This document shows positions 25,453 to 33,828 of a DNA stretch of 64,000 bases, piece after piece. A program made the translations under genes and the position numbers. Under the pieces are notes generated by a model that searched no databases, was not told where the DNA came from, and saw only the letters and a program-made list of their open reading frames with translations. Positions within the stretch are counted from its first letter, which is position 1, and every line of letters starts with the position of its first letter. Source of the DNA: Faucicola tetraodonis (lineage in GTDB: Bacteria; Pseudomonadota; Gammaproteobacteria; Pseudomonadales; Moraxellaceae); the NCBI GenBank assembly GCA_032017425.1, contig DALZPW010000006.1, one strand, 5' to 3'.

Positions 25453-26505
25453 TTACGGTCGTTTGGCTATCATCACCGCACGGGTCGGGCGTTGATAGCC
25501 CTCGATGGTTTTGCTGCTATCATTGGGGTCAAGAAAATCGCTTAAAGATTGATAATCCATCCAGTCGGTTTTGCGTTGTTCATCCGTCGATGTCACATCC
25601 ACATCGACACAGCGCACCGCCACAAAGCCTACTTTGTACAGCCACAGCGACAGTGCCGCAACCGATGGGATAAAATACACGTTATTCATCTGTGCATAGC
25701 GCTCACTTGGCACTAGCACGGACGTTGCATCCCCTTCAATCACCAAGGTTTCTAGTACCAATTCTCCGCCTTTTGCTAGCTGATTGTATAATTGCTCAAG
25801 ATGCTCAAACGGTGACGCGCGGTGATACAGCACGCCCATACTAAACACGGTATGAAACAGACCTGCTTGCCCACTAGTCAAGCTAGGATTGGGCAAGGCT
25901 TCAAGCGGTACGGGCACATAGTGCACCCTGTTGCGTCCAAAATCGTTACGGTCAGCGTCTCTGACGAAATGGCGAATCGCCATAAACTGGTGATAAAACA
26001 GACACGATGGGTCAATTACAATCACCGTGCTTGCCCCTGCGCCCGCCATACGCCAGCCGTGATAACCAGAACCGCCACCCACGTCTAGCACGCGTTTGCC
26101 GTGAAGGGGGCTGATATGCGGCAATACCCTATCCCATTTCCAGTCACTGCGCCATTCGGTATCAATATGGATTTGCAGGTCATCTCCGCCCAGTAAAAAA
26201 CCGCCTTTGCGCCACGGCATCAAACGTTTGAGTAGTGCATGGGTTTGCTTGTATTCACTGTCTTGCCAATCGAATGCTACGGTGATACAGGGTTGATTTA
26301 AGTCTACTTGCGCGTTGTCAACCACGGGCAAGCGTTCAATAAGCGATTGATAAAGTGGCGCATGGGCGTAGCGTGATTTGTCTTTGATGGTAGCGAGCCA
26401 GTTGGGCAACTGGGCAAGCCATGCATTGGCAACTGGGTATTTTTCCGCCAATTGCAGCAAGGTAAGATAGACGTCGGTTTCGGCAGTTTTGATAGTATGG
26501 TTCAT
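25453..26505 (-). CDS. cmoB: tRNA U34 carboxymethyltransferase
   Basis: 350-residue SAM-fold enzyme that transfers a carboxymethyl group from carboxy-SAM to 5-hydroxyuridine at the tRNA wobble position, giving cmo5U. Seen: an N-terminal helical domain with WLAQLPNWLATIKDK, MPWRKGGFLLGGDDLQIHIDTEW, HISPLHGKRVLDVGGGSGYHGW (methyltransferase motif I), VIDPSCLFYHQFMAI, MGVLYHRASPFEHL and LVLETLVIEGD. The frame is open from a TTG at 26550, but the ATG at 26505 fits the E. coli CmoB length. It lies 48 bases behind cmoA, which supplies its cofactor. Confidence 0.96.
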   Translation of the reverse strand: MNHTIKTAETDVYLTLLQLAEKYPVANAWLAQLPNWLATIKDKSRYAHAPLYQSLIERLPVVDNAQVDLNQPCITVAFDWQDSEYKQTHALLKRLMPWRKGGFLLGGDDLQIHIDTEWRSDWKWDRVLPHISPLHGKRVLDVGGGSGYHGWRMAGAGASTVIVIDPSCLFYHQFMAIRHFVRDADRNDFGRNRVHYVPVPLEALPNPSLTSGQAGLFHTVFSMGVLYHRASPFEHLEQLYNQLAKGGELVLETLVIEGDATSVLVPSERYAQMNNVYFIPSVAALSLWLYKVGFVAVRCVDVDVTSTDEQRKTDWMDYQSLSDFLDPNDSSKTIEGYQRPTRAVMIAKRP

Positions 26506-26553
26506 GGTAGACTCTTTTAGGATTGACAGGTTTTCATTGTTTAAGGGCAATCA

Positions 26554-27327
26554 TCACTTAAACGCAATAATCGACGCAAAGTTTAAAAACTGAAACCACG
26601 TCAAATGGCGGTCAAACCCCACCGTTGCTAAACGCTGATGATGAAAATCGAGGGTATCGGTGATAAGTACATTCTCCAGTGCATTGCGTTTACCACTGAT
26701 TTCCATCTCACTATAGCCATTGGCGCGTTTAAAATCATAGTACCGCTCAACGCGCCACGCATCGTCCGCTTCATCGAGTAAATGGGTTTTTTCGGTCAGA
26801 ATCAAAATACCGCCTTCAGCCAACGCATCATAACAGCGTTTGAGTAACTGCTCGCGCTTGTCAGGGGATAAAAACTGCAAGGTTAAATTGAGCACAATCA
26901 TATCGCACCGCTCAAACGCCACCTCACACACATCGGCACAAATCAGCTCGATATCATGCTCAGGATAATGCTGCATCAGTACACTTTGCGCTTTGGCAAT
27001 CATCGGCTCTGAGATATCAATGGCTTTGATTTGCAAATCTTGCGGCGCAAACTCGCCTGCGAGCGCGAAACTCACCGCCCCGAGTGAACAGCCCAAATCA
27101 TACACGCGGCTGACTTTGTTGCCGTCTTGGTTTGTTTGACGAAAACCGCAATGGCGTTTGGCAAAAATCGGCAACATGGCGAGCATCTGTCCATACCCGG
27201 GCACACTACGGCGAATCATATCGGGAAAACAAACCACCACTTGCTCATCAAAGCTAAACCGCGCATTGGCATCTAGCGGCGTGGTAAATAAGGTATCGTG
27301 GGGTGGTTTGGCTTGGGACTGACTCAT
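26554..27327 (-). CDS. cmoA: Carboxy-S-adenosyl-L-methionine synthase
   Basis: 257-residue SAM-fold protein that makes carboxy-SAM from SAM and prephenate for CmoB. Seen: FDEQVVVCFPDMIRRSVPGYGQML (family N-terminus), VYDLGCSLGAVSFALA (motif I), IKAIDISEPMIAKAQ, DMIVLNLTLQFLSPDKR and GGILILTEKTHL. It heads the cmoA-cmoB operon. Two 14-base near-identical direct repeats lie about 40 bases before its start (27369-27394). Confidence 0.96.
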   Translation of the reverse strand: MSQSQAKPPHDTLFTTPLDANARFSFDEQVVVCFPDMIRRSVPGYGQMLAMLPIFAKRHCGFRQTNQDGNKVSRVYDLGCSLGAVSFALAGEFAPQDLQIKAIDISEPMIAKAQSVLMQHYPEHDIELICADVCEVAFERCDMIVLNLTLQFLSPDKREQLLKRCYDALAEGGILILTEKTHLLDEADDAWRVERYYDFKRANGYSEMEISGKRNALENVLITDTLDFHHQRLATVGFDRHLTWFQFLNFASIIAFK

Positions 27328-27368
27328 GCGGCTGACTCACTATGGCTGATTGAGCGTTACTAAGACTC

Positions 27369-27394
27369 AGTATCGCTGACTTAGTATCGCTGAC
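27369..27394. repeat. Short tandem duplication upstream of cmoA
   Basis: AGTATCGCTGAC occurs at 27369-27380 and again at 27383-27394, separated by TT, with degenerate related sequence just to the left (GGCTGACTCACTATGGCTGA). Confidence 0.8.
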
Positions 27395-27595
27395 AGTTTT
27401 ATGCTCGCTTCAACAAGGAAATGCTTAAGGAACACTTAAACTGCCAGGTTTTTAGATAGCGGAAACTTGGTTTACATTGCCTAACTTGAATGGCGATTAA
27501 ACTTTGCTATTCTAACATTTTCACCCGTTTTACTTTTAATAATTTATTTTAACCCTTATATCAAACCAATGAGATAACCATAAAAAGGTACTATT

Positions 27596-28126
27596 ATGCA
27601 AACGATTATTTTAGGTGGTGGCTGTTTTTGGTGTACCGAATCAGTATTTAGCCATGTCAAAGGTGTGACCGATGTCACCTCAGGTTATATGGGCGGTGAT
27701 GAAGTAAGCGCCAACTACAAAGCCGTCTGTGGCGGCGATACCGGTCATATCGAAGTGATTAAAGTCGATTTTGATGAGACCATTATTCCGCTTGAGACGG
27801 TATTGGATATTTTCTTTGCCACCCATGATCCCACAACACAAGACCGTCAAGGTAATGATGTCGGCAGACAATATGCCTCTGTGGTGTTTTACACCGATGA
27901 AGCGCAGCAAAAACCGACCATTGACCGTGTGATTGGTGAGCTTCGTGATGAGCAAGGCATCAAGGTGGTGACCGAAGTGCATCCTGCTGCGCAGTTTTTC
28001 CCTGCAGAAGACTACCACCAAGATTATTATGCCAACAACCCGACCCAAAGCTATTGCAACTTTGTGATTCCGCCCAAGCTTGCTAAGCTTAAACAATATT
28101 TTAGTGGTTTTATGATTGAACAATGA
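27596..28126 (+). CDS. msrA: Peptide-methionine (S)-S-oxide reductase
   Basis: 176-residue stand-alone MsrA that repairs methionine-S-sulfoxide. The catalytic GGGCFWCTESVF is near the N-terminus, followed by VTSGYMGGD, GHIEVIKVDFDE, FFATHDPTTQDRQGNDVGRQYASVVFY and the C-terminal EDYHQDYYANNPTQSYCNF with a resolving Cys. The length and motif order are normal for the cytoplasmic type. It is a single gene with its own terminator at 28155. Confidence 0.96.
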   Translation: MQTIILGGGCFWCTESVFSHVKGVTDVTSGYMGGDEVSANYKAVCGGDTGHIEVIKVDFDETIIPLETVLDIFFATHDPTTQDRQGNDVGRQYASVVFYTDEAQQKPTIDRVIGELRDEQGIKVVTEVHPAAQFFPAEDYHQDYYANNPTQSYCNFVIPPKLAKLKQYFSGFMIEQ

Positions 28127-28154
28127 ACCGTATCGATACTGTGTTAATGCTTTC

Positions 28155-28191
28155 AAAATTGGGCTTTACACCGTTAATGCCCAATTTTTTT
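28155..28191 (+). terminator. Terminator after msrA
   Basis: Ten-base stem AAAATTGGGC / GCCCAATTTT with a 14-base loop and a run of seven T. Confidence 0.85.
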
Positions 28192-28370
28192 GAGTTCGAC
28201 AGTTAAACTTACATCAATAGTGCAAAAATTAACGCTTTATCACCCAATGTGAAAAAATGTAATTAAATGCATTTACTCCTTTCACTAAGCAAGCTTTTTT
28301 TATACCCTTGAATGAGTCAAAATTCACCCCGTTTGTTGATGTTTTTATCTGTCACTATTCAAGGTTTGTT

Positions 28371-29756
28371 ATGCGTTTACTTCCGATTTTTATGGCGCTG
28401 GCAGGCGTGGCGATGATTAGCCAAGCGAATGCCGCACCGACACCGCCTAATCTTAGCAATGCCCAGTTTCAACAGTGTTTATCCAATCTCAAAAACAGCA
28501 GCACCTTTCGCGGTGTATCCAGCACTTTAGAACAATATCGCCCAACTGAGCCTGACCCTAGCGTGATTGTCTCACTCAACTATCAACCTGAGTTTCAAAA
28601 AGAAGTGTGGGACTATCTCTCAGGTCTGGTCGATGAAGAGCGTGTGCAAGACGGTATCAATGCCAAAAACCAACTGCAAAGCACGCTAAGCCGCATCGAG
28701 CAGCGCTATGGCGTGAAAGGAACGGATGTACTCGGCGTCTGGGGGGTAGAGTCGAACTTTGGTAAGCAGCTGGGTAAAAAAGACTTAATCCAGTCGTTGG
28801 CGACCTTGTCTTGCTTTGACCGTCGTCAGTCGTACTTTCGCACGGAATACGCCAACGCGCTGCGTATCTTGCAAAATGGTGATATCCGCCGTGATGACAT
28901 GACTGGCTCATGGGCAGGGGCGTTTGGGCAAACCCAGTTTATGCCAAGTACCTTCTTACGCTTGGCGCAAGATTTTGATGGTGATGGACGTAAAGATTTG
29001 GTCAACAGCCAAGCTGATGCGCTCGCGTCAACGGCCAATTTCTTGGATAAAGCAGGTTATCGCACGGGCGAGCCTTGGGGGTTTGAGGTCAAGCTGCCTT
29101 CAGGGTTTTGGGCAGATAGCAACCGCAAAGCCAAAAAACCGATGAGCTACTGGCGCAGTCAAGGTCTGACCCTTGCCAATGGTCAGCCGCTACCCTCTAG
29201 CCTTGATAGTGCAGGTTTGTTATTACCTGCAGGTAGCAAAGGTCCTGCGTTCTTAGTGGGTAAAAACTTCGATGCGTTTTATAGTTACAATGCGTCAGAG
29301 AACTACGCGCTAGCGATTGCGCATTTGTCCGATATGATTAGCCAAAACCGTACTAGCAACGTCGGCTTTGTCACACCTTGGCCCACGGATGATGCCGGTA
29401 TTAGTCGCCGTCAAGCCCGTGAAATCCAGCAAGCACTGCTTAATCGTGGGTATGATATTGGTCAAGCTGATGGCATGATTGGCGATAAAACGCGCTATGC
29501 CATTCAAGATTTTCAGCGTCAGCAAGGTGTCAACCCTGATGGTCGTGCGGGTATGAAACTCTACCGTATGCTAATGACTCAGCCAATAGGCAATGCTCAG
29601 TACCCAAACCAATACCCGACCCAAACGCCCGTTCGATACCAGTCTGTACCGAATTCAACGATTACTGCCACGCCGACTAAAGTGGTACGCGACGCCAATG
29701 GGCGCACGAGTTACTATCGTATCGACAATGGGCAAGGTGGGGTGACAACGCCCTAG
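28371..29756 (+). CDS. Lytic murein transglycosylase, MltB family, with peptidoglycan-binding domain
   Basis: 461 residues. The ATG at 28371 has AAGG before it and opens a signal peptide (MRLLPIFMALAGVAMISQANA); the frame extends back to a TTG at 28308 that has no support. The SLT_3/MltB catalytic domain has the catalytic Glu in LGVWGVESNFGKQLG, GSWAGAFGQTQFMPSTFL and DFDGDGRKDLVNSQADALAS. A PG_binding_1 domain follows (RRQAREIQQALLNRGYDIGQ, IQDFQRQQGVNPDGRAG), then a Pro/Gln-rich tail. The enzyme should cleave glycan strands to anhydro ends in the periplasm. There is no lipobox, so it is a soluble secreted form rather than the lipoprotein MltB. Confidence 0.93.
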   Translation: MRLLPIFMALAGVAMISQANAAPTPPNLSNAQFQQCLSNLKNSSTFRGVSSTLEQYRPTEPDPSVIVSLNYQPEFQKEVWDYLSGLVDEERVQDGINAKNQLQSTLSRIEQRYGVKGTDVLGVWGVESNFGKQLGKKDLIQSLATLSCFDRRQSYFRTEYANALRILQNGDIRRDDMTGSWAGAFGQTQFMPSTFLRLAQDFDGDGRKDLVNSQADALASTANFLDKAGYRTGEPWGFEVKLPSGFWADSNRKAKKPMSYWRSQGLTLANGQPLPSSLDSAGLLLPAGSKGPAFLVGKNFDAFYSYNASENYALAIAHLSDMISQNRTSNVGFVTPWPTDDAGISRRQAREIQQALLNRGYDIGQADGMIGDKTRYAIQDFQRQQGVNPDGRAGMKLYRMLMTQPIGNAQYPNQYPTQTPVRYQSVPNSTITATPTKVVRDANGRTSYYRIDNGQGGVTTP

Positions 29757-29867
29757 TCATTGAAACCTTAGTGTTTCAGTGTTAGGCATTAAACCTTAAA
29801 TGATTTAAACCTGAGTTATTTAAGCCGTAGTCATCTACAATGTTCATCAATTTTTCATTACCCAATA

Positions 29868-29899
29868 AAAAACCCTTAATGCTGAGATTAAGGGTTTTT
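29868..29899. terminator. Bidirectional terminator after the transglycosylase gene
   Basis: Thirteen-base stem AAAAACCCTTAAT / ATTAAGGGTTTTT with loop GCTGAG, shared with the convergent small gene at 29945. Confidence 0.9.
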
Positions 29900-29944
29900 G
29901 TTGATATCAATACGGTCTTGTTAATATCGACAAATTATACAACC

Positions 29945-30205
29945 TTATACAATAGGTGGCGGGGTGGGCTCTTCACCATCATCCATTTGGATCGGTTTGA
30001 CTTCGCCTTTTGAATTGCTGCCCCAATTGTCCTCTTCGTCTTCATCCCACTTTTTGAAGTTATCGCGTGGGTTGATACCACGGCGTTTCATGTCTTCGAC
30101 TTGCTCTTCGAGGGTGCGAAACTGCTGCGCTTCGTGCATGGTATCTTCAAGTTGGTTGATTTTGTTTTCAAGATCTTCCGCTTGTTGGGTCACATGATTG
30201 CTCAT
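29945..30205 (-). CDS. Small acidic coiled-coil protein, unknown function
   Basis: 86 residues. The first ~45 (QQAEDLENKINQLEDTMHEA) have a heptad pattern that suggests a short coiled coil; the second half is very acidic (KKWDEDEEDNWG) and ends in a Pro-rich tail. No membrane segment or signal peptide. AGAGGA lies well placed before the ATG at 30205, and the gene ends in a shared terminator, so it is probably real. I do not recognise a named family. Confidence 0.65.
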   Translation of the reverse strand: MSNHVTQQAEDLENKINQLEDTMHEAQQFRTLEEQVEDMKRRGINPRDNFKKWDEDEEDNWGSNSKGEVKPIQMDDGEEPTPPPIV

Positions 30206-30405
30206 AATTTTATCCTCTTTTTATTCTCAATATTATCGTTATGTATGCTGTGAGATTATCATAACACAAACAAATGTGACGCTAGATAGCAGGTCTGTAT
30301 AACATTATCATGACATGAGTAAATCATGGCTTGGTCAAAGCTGATATAAAATACTTGGGTAAAACGCGCATAAAACCATAAAAAAGGCGTGTTAGAAACG
30401 ATGGA

Positions 30406-31413
30406 TTAAGCTTGTACAATGATGTTAATCTGCCACAGCTCGCGGATACTTTGCCCTTCTTTGACCGAGAACAACCATCGTTTTTTCACCAGTTGGCTTT
30501 TTATCCATTGATAATCGATACTACTGATTTGACAGCGCGAGACCGCATGGATATTGGGTGAGATTTTGAGCGCTTCTGCCATTGCAGCATCTTTGAGGGA
30601 ATCATTAATTTGGGTCAACATCATATTACTGGTAAAGGGCTGTGGTAATGCTTGTAGCGTTTGCACAATATTACCCCAGCTAAAGGTGTAAGTTGCGCTG
30701 ATTTCTTGCAAATTGCCGCCTTCAAACGCGTGTGCGGTATAGTTGACCAATAACGCTTCATTGAGCTCTTTTGGCGTAACCTGGGTTGGTCTGGCTTCAG
30801 CTTCAGGGGACTGTTGAGTGCCCTCTAGACTGCTATCAGTTAAGGCGGGTTGCACGCCATTACGGATATGAAATCTATCCGAGACAAACATCGACTTTAA
30901 ATCGCCACTAGCAGTGGCCGGTAGCGTGCTCAATGAACGGGTGTCTTTGACCCAACCTAATCGCGGAAATTTCTCTTTGATTTCCCCAAGCATACGCACG
31001 CATTCTGACACGCCATCATGGGTCTGACCGAAGTGAATTACCCGCAAACCCTGTTCTTTAATCACCAAATTAAACAAATCCAACCGTTGGCGTAATAGCT
31101 CATTTTGGTTCAGCTGGGTATTGACTAGCGCAATCATCGGGACGCGTTTTGAAGACGCATAGATATAAGATAAGTGCAGATAACTGACACCAGATAGGCT
31201 TAAATGACCGTAATCATTGCCCAAAATAAAAATCATATAATCGCATTGGTCGATTTGTTGGCGGCTGTACTCAACAAAATTGGTATTGGTCGCAAGCAAA
31301 TCCCAAGTCAAAAAATAATCCGTCGATAACGCGTACTCTAGCGCGTTCTCTAGGTAGAGATTTTCATTTCTAACCAAAGAGATATGAATATGATAACGTT
31401 TCTTTTGAGACAT
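30406..31413 (-). CDS. DUF4062-like domain protein
   Basis: 335 residues. Residues ~5-155 look like a DUF4062 domain, a TIR-like Rossmann fold: KRYHIHISLVRNENLYLENA, then QQIDQCDYMIFILGNDYGHL and GVSYLHLSYIYASSKRVPMI. The C-terminal half (ISATYTFSWGNIVQTLQALP ... ELWQINIIVQA) is unrecognised. GGAGAAG precedes the ATG at 31413; the frame extends to an unsupported TTG at 31446. It lies about 100 bases after murI on the same strand. DUF4062 domains occur in signalling and defence proteins, but nothing next to this gene suggests a defence cassette, so its role is open. Confidence 0.65.
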   Translation of the reverse strand: MSQKKRYHIHISLVRNENLYLENALEYALSTDYFLTWDLLATNTNFVEYSRQQIDQCDYMIFILGNDYGHLSLSGVSYLHLSYIYASSKRVPMIALVNTQLNQNELLRQRLDLFNLVIKEQGLRVIHFGQTHDGVSECVRMLGEIKEKFPRLGWVKDTRSLSTLPATASGDLKSMFVSDRFHIRNGVQPALTDSSLEGTQQSPEAEARPTQVTPKELNEALLVNYTAHAFEGGNLQEISATYTFSWGNIVQTLQALPQPFTSNMMLTQINDSLKDAAMAEALKISPNIHAVSRCQISSIDYQWIKSQLVKKRWLFSVKEGQSIRELWQINIIVQA

Positions 31414-31511
31414 GCTATCTTCTCCATAACGCTCTAATGAACGCAATTAATTAAAAAAGTAAAGGGTTAAAAGCTAAAAGGGCAAAAAGCCATGCTGACT
31501 AACCAACAAGC

Positions 31512-32381
31512 TCAATACACTGCACCATGTTGAGTCACACACAAGGTAAAAAAATCAATCCCTAACTCTGGCAAAAACCGCTGCAACAAACGCGTTGCCG
31601 CCTGCTCAGCGGCAGGTAAGTTGGCGGTGGCATAAAACTGTAACCGTGGTCGCTCTTTATGAGAGGCAAGCTGATTGGCTTGCTCAAGCAAATCATGCAC
31701 CCGTTTGGCAATGGCATCCCCTGAATCAATCAATGCCACTTGCCCCATAGCTTGGTGGGTCATCAGCTCATCGATACGCTGTGCCAAATAGGCTTTAAAA
31801 AAAGGAAAATGGGTACAGCCCAGTACCAGTTGGTCTACCTTTTTAGCCTGTAACTCACTTAGCAAGTGATCTAAATCAGTCACCGCTGGGTGATGGCTTG
31901 GCATACCCAATTCCACCCAAGGCACTAGGCTGTTAAAGCTATATTTGTGCACAGTCACTTGCTGCGGTTTAGCGACTTGTTCAATAACTTCATTGAGTAA
32001 ATACCCGTGCAAGGTCGCTGGGGTTGCCAACACCGCGACTTGCTTGGTCGTCGACTGCATCACCGCAGGTTTTAATGCGGGGACTAAACCGACAATCGGC
32101 ACTTGAGGATACTGCCGCCTTGCCGCCTGTAATCCATGCGCAGAGGCACTATTGCAAGCTATCACAATAAGTTTACAGCCTTGCGAATGTAGCCATGCCA
32201 CGGCCTGCAAGGTAAGCTCACAAATCTCTGCTTCACTGCGTGAGCCATAGGGTACGTGCAGGGTATCGGCAAGATAGATATAACGTTCAAATGGCAAGCG
32301 CCGCTGCAAATGGGTCAATACCGACAATCCGCCCAACCCAGAATCAAATACGCCTATCGGCGCGCTTGCTAACTCTACCAT
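31512..32381 (-). CDS. murI: Glutamate racemase
   Basis: 289-residue cofactor-independent racemase giving D-glutamate for peptidoglycan. Seen: PIGVFDSGLGGLSVLTHL, YLADTLHVPYGSRSEAEI, first catalytic Cys in LIVIACNSASAHGL, second in LVLGCTHFPFFKAYL, and LIDSGDAIAKRV near the C-terminus. Length slightly above the family's ~265-285. It is followed by the DUF4062-like gene. Confidence 0.96.
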   Translation of the reverse strand: MVELASAPIGVFDSGLGGLSVLTHLQRRLPFERYIYLADTLHVPYGSRSEAEICELTLQAVAWLHSQGCKLIVIACNSASAHGLQAARRQYPQVPIVGLVPALKPAVMQSTTKQVAVLATPATLHGYLLNEVIEQVAKPQQVTVHKYSFNSLVPWVELGMPSHHPAVTDLDHLLSELQAKKVDQLVLGCTHFPFFKAYLAQRIDELMTHQAMGQVALIDSGDAIAKRVHDLLEQANQLASHKERPRLQFYATANLPAAEQAATRLLQRFLPELGIDFFTLCVTQHGAVY

Positions 32382-32569
32382 AGCCTAATCAGTCCAACTC
32401 GCAGGGTGTTGCTATTTTAAACCGCAAAATAACTGTACCCATAAAACAGACCACTATCTTATACCAATTTTTAGGTACTCACTACAAAAAAATGCAGTTG
32501 CCGAACTTGACAGCCCATTCGTCACTTTACTTGCTCAAAACTTATCAACAGTTTGCTTAACGCTGAGAC

Positions 32570-33289
32570 TTATGCGCTCATGGTCAAGGTAAAAGTGCTA
32601 TCACCACTGTGCAAAATCAATGACGTCCCCTCTTCACCCTCTATCAACTCACCCAACTTAATCAAATGGTAAAACACATTGCGATGAATGAGTCCGTATA
32701 ATGCTGAGTCACCATTTTGCCGCACCAACAGATAAGGCTGGCTGGCTTGTTTTTGCTGCAAGCCAGCATCATGCTGGCTTGCATGGGTAAATGGCAGACC
32801 CAAACGAATCGGATGCTGCTCGTCAGCAATCACCACATCGCCTTGCGTGGTGGTGAACTGCAACACCGGTTTGCTAGTATCGCCAAATTGCTCGTTAATG
32901 ACGTCCACTTGATTGACTAGCAGTGGCGCGTCTTCTACTTGGATTTGCCATTTTTCAACAGGGGTTTTTAAAAAATACTCAACGTGGTGGTTGTCATCAA
33001 CCTCTGACCATAACACTTTGGCAAACAGATCAATGAGTAGTGGACGGGTGATTTGACTGCCTTCATGCCACCACTCGCCATTGGCTTTGACCACCACATC
33101 CATCGTACCGCTGAGTTTGGGTTGCCATTTTTCAAGCGGTGGAATTTGGCGTGTCGGATGGTTTGCGTCTGCTACCGCTTGCGAAGCGACCGATTGCTCG
33201 ATTTGTTGGCTTAGCTCGCCTATATCAAAGCTAGTATCAAAGTTGGGTTTAGACGCTACATTATTAGTATTAGTCATTTTCTGGCTCAT
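32570..33289 (-). CDS. DUF1285 family protein
   Basis: About 239 residues from the chosen start. The DUF1285 core is visible: PLEKWQPKLSGTMDVVVKAN, GEWWHEGSQITRPLLIDLFAKVLW, EYFLKTPVEKWQIQVEDAPLLVNQVDV and a C-terminal SALYGLIHRNVFYHLIKLGE. The family is widespread in proteobacteria and has no firm function; it is cytoplasmic. The start is uncertain: in-frame ATGs occur at 33409, 33349, 33289 and 33277 without a strong ribosome site; the family core begins ~55 residues after 33289, so the shorter starts are more likely. Confidence 0.75.
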   Translation of the reverse strand: MSQKMTNTNNVASKPNFDTSFDIGELSQQIEQSVASQAVADANHPTRQIPPLEKWQPKLSGTMDVVVKANGEWWHEGSQITRPLLIDLFAKVLWSEVDDNHHVEYFLKTPVEKWQIQVEDAPLLVNQVDVINEQFGDTSKPVLQFTTTQGDVVIADEQHPIRLGLPFTHASQHDAGLQQKQASQPYLLVRQNGDSALYGLIHRNVFYHLIKLGELIEGEEGTSLILHSGDSTFTLTMSA

Positions 33290-33828
33290 ATTATGGTAGT
33301 TTTTATTTAGATTAGGATTTAGAGTATTGTATGGGTTTATGAATGCCATGATGCGCTGTGTTGACATCACTTTGTGGTACATAGTAGTCAATTCAACGCT
33401 GGGTTTCAAATAGTCGCTGTTAGTACCTGTGTCGATTTATTGTATATAAAGGTGACAGATAGCATAAGACAAGCCAAATTGGATGCGATAAATTAAGCCC
33501 GGCAGTCATTTTCTCCTGCAAAAATATTAGGTGGTTAAACGGTTAATCTATTATACTAAGTAGTATTTTTTCTGAATTCATATAACGATTCATTATATGT
33601 TAAAATCAAGAAAACCATTGATAACATTGCCAGCCTGCGCCAGCAATTATTTGATGAACTGATAATCAAAGGCTAACCTTCCCAATCACTAGCCTTGCAA
33701 AAATCATCGTGATGCAACTTAAGTTGAAAGGCTGTCAGATGTAAGCTGATAAATCGCATTGTTTAACCCAATGCGAGCAAGGTTAAGTAAGTTGTCATCA
33801 CTGAATTTTATTTTTCTAAGGAGTTTGT
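33290..33828. other. Intergenic region upstream of the ETF-QO gene
   Basis: No convincing gene. A short frame ending at 33676 reads TIDNIASLRQQLFDELIIKG just before its stop, with codon use like a real protein but no start, so it may be the tail of a decayed gene. The divergent promoters for DUF1285 and the ETF-QO gene should lie here. Confidence 0.4.

Noticed and set aside
30406..31413. DUF4062-like gene as a defence TIR effector
   Set aside because: No partner genes, no island borders, and housekeeping neighbours; reported only as a domain assignment.
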